Source: Nitrospirota bacterium
GTDB lineage: Bacteria; Nitrospirota; Thermodesulfovibrionia; Thermodesulfovibrionales; Magnetobacteriaceae
Length of the DNA: 32,163 nt
Direction of reading: 5' to 3'
NCBI GenBank assembly: GCA_015233725.1
Contig: JADFXD010000032.1
Coordinates: 1-32,163, forward strand
The notes beneath the pieces were generated by a model. It saw only the letters and a list, made by a program, of their open reading frames with translations. It did no database searches and was not told the origin of the DNA. How positions within the stretch are numbered: the stretch's first letter is position 1; the number at the start of each line of letters is the position of its first letter. Of this stretch, positions 16,753-24,655 are shown piece after piece. A program made the position numbers and the translations under genes.

Positions 16753-17560
16753 ATTTCTTGTTTGCTATCTTTTCGTATTTATCGAAGCGTTTCTGGCGGT
16801 TCATGAGTTCATCGAAGTTTACCAGATGGCCATCCATGTCGGGGCCGTCGATGCAGGAGAACTTGACATCGTTGCCGACCGTGACGCGGCAGCTTCCGCA
16901 CATCCCCGTGCCATCGACCATGATCGGGTTGAGGGAGACGACGGTTGGGATGCCGTGTGGTCGTGTGACCTCGGCGCATGCCCTCATCATGACCAGGGGG
17001 CCTATGGCCACGACGCGGTTGATCGTGCGTTCGTTTATTAGGCGTTGCAGCGGGATTGTGACGAGTCCCTTTTCTCCGTAGGAGCCATCGTCGGTGGTGA
17101 TGATCAGCTCGTCGGAGTAAGCGCTGAAGCGCTCCTGCCAGAACATCATCTCCCTTGTCCTGAAGCCGAGGATCGAGATGGTGTGGCTGCCCTTGAGCTT
17201 GAATTGCCGCAGGATGGGATAAATCGGGGCGACCCCCAATCCACCGCCAATCAGGACGACCGTTGAGAGGGGTTCGATGTGTGAGGCCTCCCCCAGGGGT
17301 CCGGCGAGGTCGCGGATGTGGTCGCCCTCGTTGTAGGTCATCATCTCCCTGGTGCTCTTGCCCACGGCCTGGATGACGAGGGTGATCGTCCCGGAGTCGG
17401 CGTCGAAGTCGGCGATCGTCAGCGGTATGCGCTCTGCGGTCTCGTTGTGGCAGACGATCACGAACTGGCCCGCCCTCGCCGCCGCGGCAACGTCTGGAGC
17501 CTCCAGCACCCACATGTACGTCACCGGGGAGTAGACCTCCTTCTTTAGGATTCTATACAT
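16742..17560 (-). CDS. nfnA: Ferredoxin-NADP reductase-like FAD/[2Fe-2S] subunit (NfnA/SudB type)
   Basis: The 272-residue partner of NfnB. It has an FAD-binding beta-barrel (RAGQFVIVCHNETAERIPLT), a nucleotide-binding region with VVLIGGGLGVAPIYPILRQF, and a C-terminal [2Fe-2S] segment with GTGMCGSCRV and KFSCIDGPDMDGH. The cysteine spacing is that of the dihydroorotate dehydrogenase electron-transfer subunit family. It is the first gene of the operon, preceded by repeat copy F and by a TTGACA-type promoter at 17671-17698. With NfnB it should move electrons between NADH, ferredoxin and NADPH in the cytoplasm. Confidence 0.9.
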   Translation of the reverse strand: MYRILKKEVYSPVTYMWVLEAPDVAAAARAGQFVIVCHNETAERIPLTIADFDADSGTITLVIQAVGKSTREMMTYNEGDHIRDLAGPLGEASHIEPLSTVVLIGGGLGVAPIYPILRQFKLKGSHTISILGFRTREMMFWQERFSAYSDELIITTDDGSYGEKGLVTIPLQRLINERTINRVVAIGPLVMMRACAEVTRPHGIPTVVSLNPIMVDGTGMCGSCRVTVGNDVKFSCIDGPDMDGHLVNFDELMNRQKRFDKYEKIANKKYAQ

Positions 17561-17575
17561 TCACGCAAGGAGAAA

Positions 17576-17662
17576 AGACAAGAAAGGGAAAGAAGACAAG
17601 AAAGGGGGCGGCTCCGCCCCCCCTTGACCCCCCTGCAAGGGGTCCAGACCCCTTGACCCCAT
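17576..17662 (-). terminator. GC-rich repeat copy F, terminator-like, minus strand
   Basis: Read on the minus strand: GGGGTC-tg-GACCCC (17639-17652), linker TTGCAGGGGGGTCAAG, GGGGCGG-ag-CCGCCCC (17605-17620), then CCTTTCTTGTCTTCTTTCCC. It lies 3' of the three-span membrane protein gene, about 50 nt after its stop, and 5' of nfnA. Confidence 0.7.
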
Positions 17663-17670
17663 AATTATTA

Positions 17671-17698
17671 GTCATAGCCCTATAAATATTCATGTCAA
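17671..17698 (-). promoter_or_regulatory. Possible promoter of nfnA-nfnB-leuD
   Basis: On the minus strand TTGACA (17693-17698), 16 nt, then TATGAC (17671-17676). The -35 is perfect, the -10 matches 4 of 6. It lies upstream of repeat F, so a transcript from here would have to pass the terminator-like hairpin before nfnA, which would make F an attenuator, or the true promoter is closer to the gene. Confidence 0.4.
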
Positions 17699-17713
17699 GG
17701 TATTTATGATAAT

Positions 17714-18568
17714 TCATTTATTAAGAAACTCGAATATCTCAGAATCGGTATAGTGGTCTAAAATAAACTCTATAAGTTCTTCTTTACTGTCATTCTTTAA
17801 TTCTAAGGTTTCTGCTTTTCTGTGGTCGTCACGAAACTTCTCTATATAAGAGATATCCTCTTGTGAAAGACTATCAGATTCTTTCTCTAAGAACATAATC
17901 AAATCTCTCCATTTTTTATTCGCCAATAGATTTTCTGCAGAAAATAATTCTGTAAGATCAAGTCCGGCCCCAAAATCATATATAAATTTACACAGAGATT
18001 TTTTCTTATCTTGTTCATTCTTTATTTTATCTATTTTATTCAATCTGTCTATAGCAAGTTTCTTTTTTTCTTCTGAATATAGCCATAATTCATCAGTATT
18101 CGTTATGAGATTGGCACCGTTAGTAAGTTCATCTATGCTTAAATTCATTAATAATCTTTGCATACTCTTAAGATTATCCTCCAGGCCTCCTTCGGCAATC
18201 TTAACTTTAATAACATTTATTATCTGTTGGAAACGGTATTCGGGATTAATCACATCACCAATTTGACCAACCTTAATCATAAACATTCTTGATTTTAAAA
18301 TAGTTAGCAGGAACATCCCACATAACACAGCCTTGACCCATTGACTAAAGTCGCCCAAAGATATTGTACCTTTATTCATACTGATATTTACATCAATGTT
18401 AAGTGAACCTATAAAGACAAAAACACTTGCAAAGACATTTAGTAAAAGATAAACAAGAACCCATCCCCATGCCTGCTTCAAGGTATTTTTCCTATAGACA
18501 CTAAACAAATCTATTGATGAAACAGTCAAAGCCAGAATCACTGTTAATGCAATTTGCAATACTAACAT
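17714..18568 (-). CDS. Three-span membrane protein with helical cytoplasmic tail
   Basis: A 284-residue protein of no recognised family. Three hydrophobic segments lie at about residues 3-22, 34-57 and 80-97. The remaining ~185 residues are charged, mostly helical and rich in lysine, glutamate and isoleucine, ending EFILDHYTDSEIFEFLNK. The gene starts 6 nt after the stop of the ATPase upstream and is the last of a four-gene operon, so it is probably the membrane partner or effector of that ATPase. Its base composition is clearly more AT-rich than the metabolic genes around it, consistent with horizontal origin. Repeat copy F follows as a likely terminator. Confidence 0.75.
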   Translation of the reverse strand: MLVLQIALTVILALTVSSIDLFSVYRKNTLKQAWGWVLVYLLLNVFASVFVFIGSLNIDVNISMNKGTISLGDFSQWVKAVLCGMFLLTILKSRMFMIKVGQIGDVINPEYRFQQIINVIKVKIAEGGLEDNLKSMQRLLMNLSIDELTNGANLITNTDELWLYSEEKKKLAIDRLNKIDKIKNEQDKKKSLCKFIYDFGAGLDLTELFSAENLLANKKWRDLIMFLEKESDSLSQEDISYIEKFRDDHRKAETLELKNDSKEELIEFILDHYTDSEIFEFLNK

Positions 18569-18574
18569 ATCCTG

Positions 18575-19540
18575 CTAAAAGGTTTCTGCAACTTTTCTAC
18601 CCTTCTCTGTAATACCAAAAACCGACACTCGATCCCTTTCGGTACTCTTTAATTCAACAAGGCTATCACGTTGAAGTTTTATAATTGCTTCTTGCATCTC
18701 TGATGCAACTAACCTAAGTGTTACAGCAATACGTGGTTTTTTTGCCTCACCATACTTACTTAGATATTCTAGTATACGTCTGCCATTTTCTGTAATCCTT
18801 GACTCTGGTCTATCTAATATTCTTACCCACGTGTCGTCATTAAAAGGCTCATTTGCTTCCCACTTGTCATAGCAACGTGCGGCTAACTGCTGGACGAGAA
18901 ATGGATGCGTACCGACCTCCTCGATTATGCGAGTACCGCATTTTGCCTCAAACTCAGGTGCAGCCAGCGTCTTGAGCATTGTCCTGACCTCGGCCTCCTG
19001 CATTACCCCCAAGGTTATTGAGTTAAATATATTGTAAAACGCTGACCCCACATCGTCATCCACTTTAAAGACCTTACTGATTTCCTGCTTGGAAGCCGTG
19101 ACGATATTAAGCGCCTCAGAAGAGGCCTTACTGCGCAACCAGTTAAAGATCACTCCAAACTCTTTTATTGCTATGTCTTCAATTTCATCAAGTAGCAGCA
19201 ACAGTTTTTTATCTTTCAAGTATCCATCAAGTCTGTCAAAGAGCGCATCGAGATCATCCGGGCACGTTTCGCTACTTAATCCGTTGCAGATTCTCTGCAA
19301 AAACACCTTGGGGTTCTTGCGTACATCCATACAGTCTATATACACGGGCGTGTAATTCCCCAATCCAAGGTCTTTAATCTTTAAGTAATACAGCAGCGAC
19401 GACTTCCCGATACGCCTTGGTCCGATCACCGAACAAGGGACGTTGCTCTTCAGGATTTTAACGATCTCCTGGATTTCCCGCTCACGTCCGAAGAACTTGT
19501 CAGGGGTCTTTATGTATGTTGTGTTTAAAAATGGATTCAT
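18575..19540 (-). CDS. STAND/AAA-type ATPase with C-terminal winged helix
   Basis: A 321-residue cytosolic ATPase. FFGREREIQEIVKIL precedes Walker A GPRRIGKSS (40-48); Walker B LLLLLDEIED is near 113-122. A helical region with GTHPFLVQQLAARCYDKW follows. The C-terminal ~75 residues (RRILEYLSKYG...VFGITEKGRKVAETF) look like a winged-helix domain. This is the archaeal-type ATPase layout (PF01637-like). The ATPase part of the upstream WD40 protein has the same sequence of motifs, including SHPYYLQIVCWTMI in place of THPFLVQQL, so the two are probably paralogues or partners. It starts 19 nt after the upstream stop (AAGGATT ribosome site) and is followed after 6 nt by the membrane protein gene. 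Confidence 0.85.
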   Translation of the reverse strand: MNPFLNTTYIKTPDKFFGREREIQEIVKILKSNVPCSVIGPRRIGKSSLLYYLKIKDLGLGNYTPVYIDCMDVRKNPKVFLQRICNGLSSETCPDDLDALFDRLDGYLKDKKLLLLLDEIEDIAIKEFGVIFNWLRSKASSEALNIVTASKQEISKVFKVDDDVGSAFYNIFNSITLGVMQEAEVRTMLKTLAAPEFEAKCGTRIIEEVGTHPFLVQQLAARCYDKWEANEPFNDDTWVRILDRPESRITENGRRILEYLSKYGEAKKPRIAVTLRLVASEMQEAIIKLQRDSLVELKSTERDRVSVFGITEKGRKVAETF

Positions 19541-19559
19541 AATCTTAATCCTTCTATAA

Positions 19560-22500
19560 CTAAGTTTTACCTTTATTATACTCTATCTCAAGGGTATTTT
19601 TGAAGGGCCTGCGTTCCCTGAGCCACTGATGAAGCAGCCCCGTCTTGCACCTGTAGTCGAAATACTTCCTCTCCGCACTCGCACGACTAACGACCAACTG
19701 CCGACCGACAAGCTCCTCCAGCGTGGCATGGAGGGTTTTTACGTCGCAGAATGCCTTGCAGCCAGTCTTGAGATCGTCAATACCGATCCACGTCTCCGGC
19801 TCTGGATGCAGACTCGCAAGGAGCGATATAAGCAGGCGCCCGGTTGAGTTGTCTTTTAAGACGGCATCCCAGATGTAATTTAGGGCATTTTGCAGGTCGC
19901 CCTCCATGCACTTCCTGAAGATGATGGTCAAGTCGGCGTCGATGACGTTGAGGCGCTTTAGGTCATTGAGGTGGTTGATCATCGTCCAGCATACGATCTG
20001 CAGATAATAGGGGTGGCTGCCGGTAAATGCGAGGATTCTCCCGACATTGCCGGTGCTGATGTCTATGTTGCGGAGCCTGATCAGCTTCTCGGCATCCCTC
20101 TTGGTAAGCGCATCCAGGGTTATTCTGTGGGCGATGTTGAATAAAATACCCCACTGATCGCTCGTTAGACGGTGCATTCTATAGGTGCCGCAGAACATCA
20201 CGGTAAGAAACTTCCTGTGTTGGACTATCCCCCTGATTACGTTAAGAACCTCCTCCTGCCATATCCCTTTATCGATCTGGTCTTGCAGGAATTCAAACTC
20301 GTCGAGGATCAACAGGATTCGAGTGTCACCAAGTGTTTTTTCCAGTCTGTCCAGGACATCGCCAAATGCGTCAAAGGGGTTTTCCTTAAAGTCAGCTAAG
20401 GTTAGATTGAGTTCCATGCCAGCAGCATCGTATAGCAAGGTTGAGAGCTTATGTAACAGACCGGCAGTAGACCTTCCCGTTAGACCTTGAATATCCACGA
20501 GGACATGTCTTATGCCGTCATCGAGTTTTTCCTTCAGGGCATAGACAAAAGAGGTCTTTCCTACCCTGCGTTCTCCTGTTACGATAAAGCAATGACCGGC
20601 CTCTTTTTTAACTCCCTCGATTACCTCGTTAAACTGCTCCTCCCGACCGACAAATGTTACATGGCCGGTAGTCAGTGGAGGCCCTGGCCGGTAGGGGTTG
20701 TCTATGGGTAGGTAAGCGTCTTGTAAAGATACCGTAGAACTAACATACCTATCAACTGTTTTTTCGGCCAATTGCTCATCCTTAGTCTTTGCCTCCTGTG
20801 AATATTTATCCCGCTCCTTTGCCAGGACGCTTATCTTTTTCATGCTGCGGATTCTGTATATGAGGTACAATTCTGCTAATAGCAGACTTAACGCTATCGC
20901 ACTGACGAGGGCAATCCATAGCCCCTTATTCGGTCTTGTGTCCCACCAGAGCTTAATGCGTTTGGGTTCTATCTTGGGTTGAGGCTGGTCGAATAATTTT
21001 ACCGCATCAGGATTCTTCAATTCTTTGCGGTAGTATTTCAGTGGGTATACTGGCCATAGGGCGTTGTCGAAACGAACGGCTGCGTATTCATCACCCTGCA
21101 CCGATGAGGCGTAAAAGAGCTTATCGTCTTTGAAAGTCAACCATTCATTAGCAGGTAAATGTGCTATGGTCATTATTAAACTTCCATTTTTGGCATCTAC
21201 GACTCTGATTGTGCCATCCCAACTACCTGATGCAATAAACCTCCCATCAGGACTGTATTTTACAGTACCCCCCGAGAGTGTACGAATCAGTATGCCCGTA
21301 GAGACATCCCATACCTTTACTGTTGCATCCCCATTTCCCGAAGCAATAAACCTCCCATCAGGGCTGTAGCTTAGTGATCTTACATATCCTGTATGGCCCG
21401 AGAGTGTACGAATCAAATCTCCAGTAGAAACATTCCATATCTTTACTGTTGCATCCCCATTTCCCGAAGCAATAAATCTTCCATCAGGACTGTAACTTAA
21501 TGAAACTATACCCGGGGCAGAAAAGGTACGAATCAAATCTCCAGTAGAGACATCCCATATCTTTACTGTTGCATCCCCATTTCCCAAAGCAATAAACCTC
21601 CCATCAGGACTGTAACTTAATGAAACTATACCCGGGGCAGAAAAGGTACGAATCAAATCTCCAGTAGAGACATCCCATATCTTTACTGTTGCATCCCCAT
21701 TTCCCGAAGCAATAAACCTCCCATCAGGACTGTAACTTAATGAAAATACAAAATTATCATGCCCCGAAAGAGTACGAATCAAGGCGCCCGTAGAGGCATC
21801 CCATATCTTTAAAGTGTTATCCCAACTTCCCGAAGCAATAAACCTTCCATCAGGACTGTAACTTAATGAAAATACAAAATTATCATGCCCCGAAAGAGTA
21901 CGAATCAAGGCGCCCGTAGAGGCATCCCATATCTTTAAAGTGTTATCCAAACTTCCCGAAGCAATAAACCTTCCATCAGGACTGTAACTTAATGAAAATA
22001 CACTGCTATCATCTCCCGATAGAGTCTTAATCAAAGCGCCCGTAAAGGCATCCCATATCTGTACTGTCTTACCCCCACCCGAAGCAATAAACCTCCCATC
22101 AGGACTATAACTTGCCCCATATTGGATGTGAATTTTGTATTGTAGCGGACTATCATGTCCCGAAAGAGTACGAATCAAGTCACCCGTAGAGACATCCCAT
22201 ATCTTTACTGTCTCATCCTGACTTCTCGAGACAACAAACCTTCCATCAGGACTGTAGCTTACGGAGTTTACAACATCATTATACCCCAATAGAGTACGAA
22301 TCAAGGCGCCCGTAGAGGCATCCCATATCTTTACTGTCTTATCCTCACTTCCCGAAGAAACAAATCTCCCATTAGGACTATAGCTTACGGATAATACCCA
22401 CTCAGTATGCCCCGATAGAGTATGAATCAAGGCGCCCGTAGAGGCATCCCATATCTTTACTGTCTTATCCTCACTTCCCGATGCAATAAACCTCCCCTCA

Positions 22501-23021
22501 GGACTGTAATTTACTGAGTTTACTCTGCCAGTATGCCCCGATAGAGTACGAATCAAGGCGCCCGTAGAGGCATTCCATATCTTTACTGTCTTATCCTTAC
22601 TTCCCGATGCAATAAACCTTCCATCAGGACTATAGCTTACGGATAATACCCACTCAGTATGCCCCGATAGAGTATGAATCAAGGCGCCCGTAGAGGCATT
22701 CCATATCTTTACTGTCTTATCCTCACTTCCCGATGCAATAAACCTCCCATCAGGACTGTAGCTTAATGATGTTACACCTTCAGCATGTCCCAAAAGGGTG
22801 CGCAGCAAATCACCCGTAGAGGCATCCCATATCTTTACTGTTCTATCCCAACTCCCCGATGCAATAAATCTCCCATTAGGACTGTAACTTACCGAGCTTA
22901 TACCGCTAGCATGTCCTGTCTGCAAGAATATCTCCGCCTTCTTCGGACTATCGCATCCCAACAGAGCAACCAACACCACCAGACACACAACAACTATCCC
23001 AACCCTCAACACGCCCCTCAC
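19560..23021 (-). CDS. Predicted lipoprotein with 14 WD40 repeats, membrane segment and STAND ATPase
   Basis: About 1153 residues. I start at GTG 23021, preceded by GGAGGG at 8 nt; the frame is open to GTG 23069, which overlaps the kinase gene. The product then begins MRGVLRVGIVVVCLVVLVALLGCDS: a lipoprotein signal peptide with lipobox LLGC at C23 and Asp at +2. Fourteen WD40 repeats (DNA 21168-22925) follow, then a ~65-residue region. A membrane segment (LWIALVSAIALSLLLAELYL, ~700-722) and a short coiled coil come next. The cytosolic ATPase has FVGREEQFNEVI, Walker A GERRVGKTS (~815) and Walker B LLILDEFEF (~901). The layout puts the propellers outside and the ATPase inside, a transmembrane receptor. 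It sits between the kinase and second ATPase genes. Confidence 0.85.
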   Translation of the reverse strand: MRGVLRVGIVVVCLVVLVALLGCDSPKKAEIFLQTGHASGISSVSYSPNGRFIASGSWDRTVKIWDASTGDLLRTLLGHAEGVTSLSYSPDGRFIASGSEDKTVKIWNASTGALIHTLSGHTEWVLSVSYSPDGRFIASGSKDKTVKIWNASTGALIRTLSGHTGRVNSVNYSPEGRFIASGSEDKTVKIWDASTGALIHTLSGHTEWVLSVSYSPNGRFVSSGSEDKTVKIWDASTGALIRTLLGYNDVVNSVSYSPDGRFVVSRSQDETVKIWDVSTGDLIRTLSGHDSPLQYKIHIQYGASYSPDGRFIASGGGKTVQIWDAFTGALIKTLSGDDSSVFSLSYSPDGRFIASGSLDNTLKIWDASTGALIRTLSGHDNFVFSLSYSPDGRFIASGSWDNTLKIWDASTGALIRTLSGHDNFVFSLSYSPDGRFIASGNGDATVKIWDVSTGDLIRTFSAPGIVSLSYSPDGRFIALGNGDATVKIWDVSTGDLIRTFSAPGIVSLSYSPDGRFIASGNGDATVKIWNVSTGDLIRTLSGHTGYVRSLSYSPDGRFIASGNGDATVKVWDVSTGILIRTLSGGTVKYSPDGRFIASGSWDGTIRVVDAKNGSLIMTIAHLPANEWLTFKDDKLFYASSVQGDEYAAVRFDNALWPVYPLKYYRKELKNPDAVKLFDQPQPKIEPKRIKLWWDTRPNKGLWIALVSAIALSLLLAELYLIYRIRSMKKISVLAKERDKYSQEAKTKDEQLAEKTVDRYVSSTVSLQDAYLPIDNPYRPGPPLTTGHVTFVGREEQFNEVIEGVKKEAGHCFIVTGERRVGKTSFVYALKEKLDDGIRHVLVDIQGLTGRSTAGLLHKLSTLLYDAAGMELNLTLADFKENPFDAFGDVLDRLEKTLGDTRILLILDEFEFLQDQIDKGIWQEEVLNVIRGIVQHRKFLTVMFCGTYRMHRLTSDQWGILFNIAHRITLDALTKRDAEKLIRLRNIDISTGNVGRILAFTGSHPYYLQIVCWTMINHLNDLKRLNVIDADLTIIFRKCMEGDLQNALNYIWDAVLKDNSTGRLLISLLASLHPEPETWIGIDDLKTGCKAFCDVKTLHATLEELVGRQLVVSRASAERKYFDYRCKTGLLHQWLRERRPFKNTLEIEYNKGKT
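21168..22925 (-). repeat. Fourteen WD40 repeats in the lipoprotein
   Basis: Fourteen units with core SYSPDGRFIASGS-D-TVKIWDASTGALIRT. Most have 42 codons; units 11 and 12 have 40, unit 7 has an insertion (around IHIQYGA) and unit 14 is shortened. Fourteen units suggest two seven-bladed propellers. Confidence 0.9.
21481..21720 (-). repeat. Near-perfect 120-bp tandem duplication inside the WD40 region
   Basis: Positions 21481-21600 and 21601-21720 differ at a single base (TTCCCAAAGC against TTCCCGAAGC), giving units with FSAPGIVSLSY in place of the GH-containing start. A further pair of 126-bp copies around 21745-21996 is almost as similar. Confidence 0.92.
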
Positions 23022-23038
23022 ACCACCGCCCTCCGCAC

Positions 23039-24472
23039 TTACAGAACGGACAACGCCTTCATCAGACACTCCTTCTTCTTGAGGTCGAGGACGTCCGTGA
23101 ACTTCACCGCCACCTTGATGTACTCGGGGTCCTTGTAACCCTCCAACACCTCGATCCTTGCTACCAGGCCGTTGATCTCCATGATGCTGTCTTGAGCGCC
23201 TACCTCCAAAAACACCAACACACTGCTCGATATCTGCGGATAAGGCGCATTGACCTTAAACAACCCCAACATCCCCCCCATGCTGACGTCCAACAATATC
23301 CCCGTGCTGACGTACGACTCAAATGCCAACGACACAAGCTCGCTCTTCCTGTCCACACTCAGACGCGAAAACTGCCGCATGTCCTCGCTCAACATCGATA
23401 GCCGGATGTAAAACGTCGTCCCATCCCCCGGCCTAGAATCAAAGGTAATCTCTCCGTTGTGCCACTTCATCACCTGATGGGCGATGTTCATCCCAACCCC
23501 GCGACCACGACCCTTGGAACTCTCAAACGGCAGGAAAAACCTCGACACCACCTTATCCGGTATCCCACCGGCGTTGTCCTTGATCTCGATGACCACATAA
23601 TCGCCCTCCAGGTATGTCCTGAACTCTATCACCCGATCCACCTGCTGACGCCGCTGCCACTCCTCCCACACGTTCTTGACGATGTTAAAAAGCACCTCCT
23701 CACGGATCGCAAACTCATCGCACATCAACTCCAACCCCTCCGCCAGCTCATGACGGATCGTGACGTCGGCGTTGTTAAGCCTGGCCAACTTGGCGAGCTT
23801 CTCCGATACCGTCAGGACGATGTCGCTGACACTGCTCTTTTGCATCTCACACTTGACGCTGGTCAGCTTCAGGAAGTCCTCGCTCAGGATGCTGATTTCG
23901 TTAAAGGCCTCGTTGATCGTCGATTGCTTCTCGGCCTCGTCTATCTCGTTGTCAAACAACGTCAGGATACCCGTAAAGGCCTTGTTCTTGATGGCGTGAG
24001 ACTTCCTCCGCTCGATGTTATGCCACTCCTGCAGGTAGATTATAGGGGCGAAATAATCCCCAATGTCGCGAAACAGATCCACATCCGCCTGACGCGGCTC
24101 CCGCTCCATCAGGAACTCGATGCACCCAAACGTCGCATTGAGAAAACTCAACGGCTTGGCGATTATATGCGCTATATCAAAGCCCGTACTCTGCGCGGGA
24201 TAATGATAATAAACCGGATAAGACGGGGCATACGTGATGATCTGCTTCTTCTCCCGTATACACTCCCCGGCGATGCTCTCCCACGGCACCGACAGATTCA
24301 ACAACACCTTCTTGTTCTCCTTGGTGTAACAAAAGGTCGGAAACCCACGGTCAACAAAGACCGTCAACGTCTGAAACGTCCCTATTGCCCTCTTGCAATA
24401 GTCGTTTATCCGGTCTAATATCTCTTCCAGGCTATTAGACGACTCTGCTATCCTCGATATCTCACGCAACAT
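23039..24472 (-). CDS. GAF-histidine kinase-PilZ protein
   Basis: A 477-residue soluble protein. Residues ~15-150 resemble a GAF sensor. SHAIKNKAFTGIL (~158-170) resembles the phospho-acceptor helix HEIKNPL, with His159 present but Ala in place of the usual acidic residue. The GHKL ATPase has N-box EEVLFNIVKN, G1 EIKDNAGGIP and G2 GRGRGVGMNIA (to ~345). The C-terminal ~105 residues form a PilZ-like domain with DVSMGG; the usual RxxxR binding motif is not clear, so c-di-GMP binding is uncertain. There is no response regulator nearby. A consensus promoter ends 9 nt before ATG 24472 and no ribosome site is visible. It is the first gene of the four-gene operon, ending 17 nt before the WD40 lipoprotein start chosen here. 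Confidence 0.85.
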   Translation of the reverse strand: MLREISRIAESSNSLEEILDRINDYCKRAIGTFQTLTVFVDRGFPTFCYTKENKKVLLNLSVPWESIAGECIREKKQIITYAPSYPVYYHYPAQSTGFDIAHIIAKPLSFLNATFGCIEFLMEREPRQADVDLFRDIGDYFAPIIYLQEWHNIERRKSHAIKNKAFTGILTLFDNEIDEAEKQSTINEAFNEISILSEDFLKLTSVKCEMQKSSVSDIVLTVSEKLAKLARLNNADVTIRHELAEGLELMCDEFAIREEVLFNIVKNVWEEWQRRQQVDRVIEFRTYLEGDYVVIEIKDNAGGIPDKVVSRFFLPFESSKGRGRGVGMNIAHQVMKWHNGEITFDSRPGDGTTFYIRLSMLSEDMRQFSRLSVDRKSELVSLAFESYVSTGILLDVSMGGMLGLFKVNAPYPQISSSVLVFLEVGAQDSIMEINGLVARIEVLEGYKDPEYIKVAVKFTDVLDLKKKECLMKALSVL

Positions 24473-24481
24473 CTACTAAGG

Positions 24482-24511
24482 ATTATACCGCCTCCCCCCA
24501 GACGCTGTCAA
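24482..24511 (-). promoter_or_regulatory. Consensus promoter of the kinase/WD40/ATPase operon
   Basis: On the minus strand TTGACA (24506-24511), an 18-nt G-rich spacer, then TATAAT (24482-24487). The start codon is only 9 nt beyond the -10, so the transcript should start at, or 2-3 nt before, the ATG. Confidence 0.75.
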
Positions 24512-24517
24512 ACTCAA

Positions 24518-24606
24518 AGAAAAGAAGAAGAGAAGAAAAAGAAAATAGGGGGCGGCTCCGCCCCCCCTAGACCCCCCTGCAAGGGGACCAGTCCCCTTGA
24601 CCCCAT
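24518..24606 (-). terminator. GC-rich repeat copy G, terminator of the HDOD gene
   Basis: Read on the minus strand: GGGGAC-tg-GTCCCC (24583-24596), linker TTGCAGGGGGGTCTAG, GGGGCGG-ag-CCGCCCC (24549-24564), then CCTATTTTCTTTTTCTTC. It lies 50 nt after the HDOD stop and before the kinase promoter. The first stem differs from most copies by a compensatory exchange (TC/GA to AC/GT). Confidence 0.75.
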
Positions 24607-24655
24607 AATGTCACATGTGGACAACCTTTCCAATGGTATACTGAACTCTTAACAA

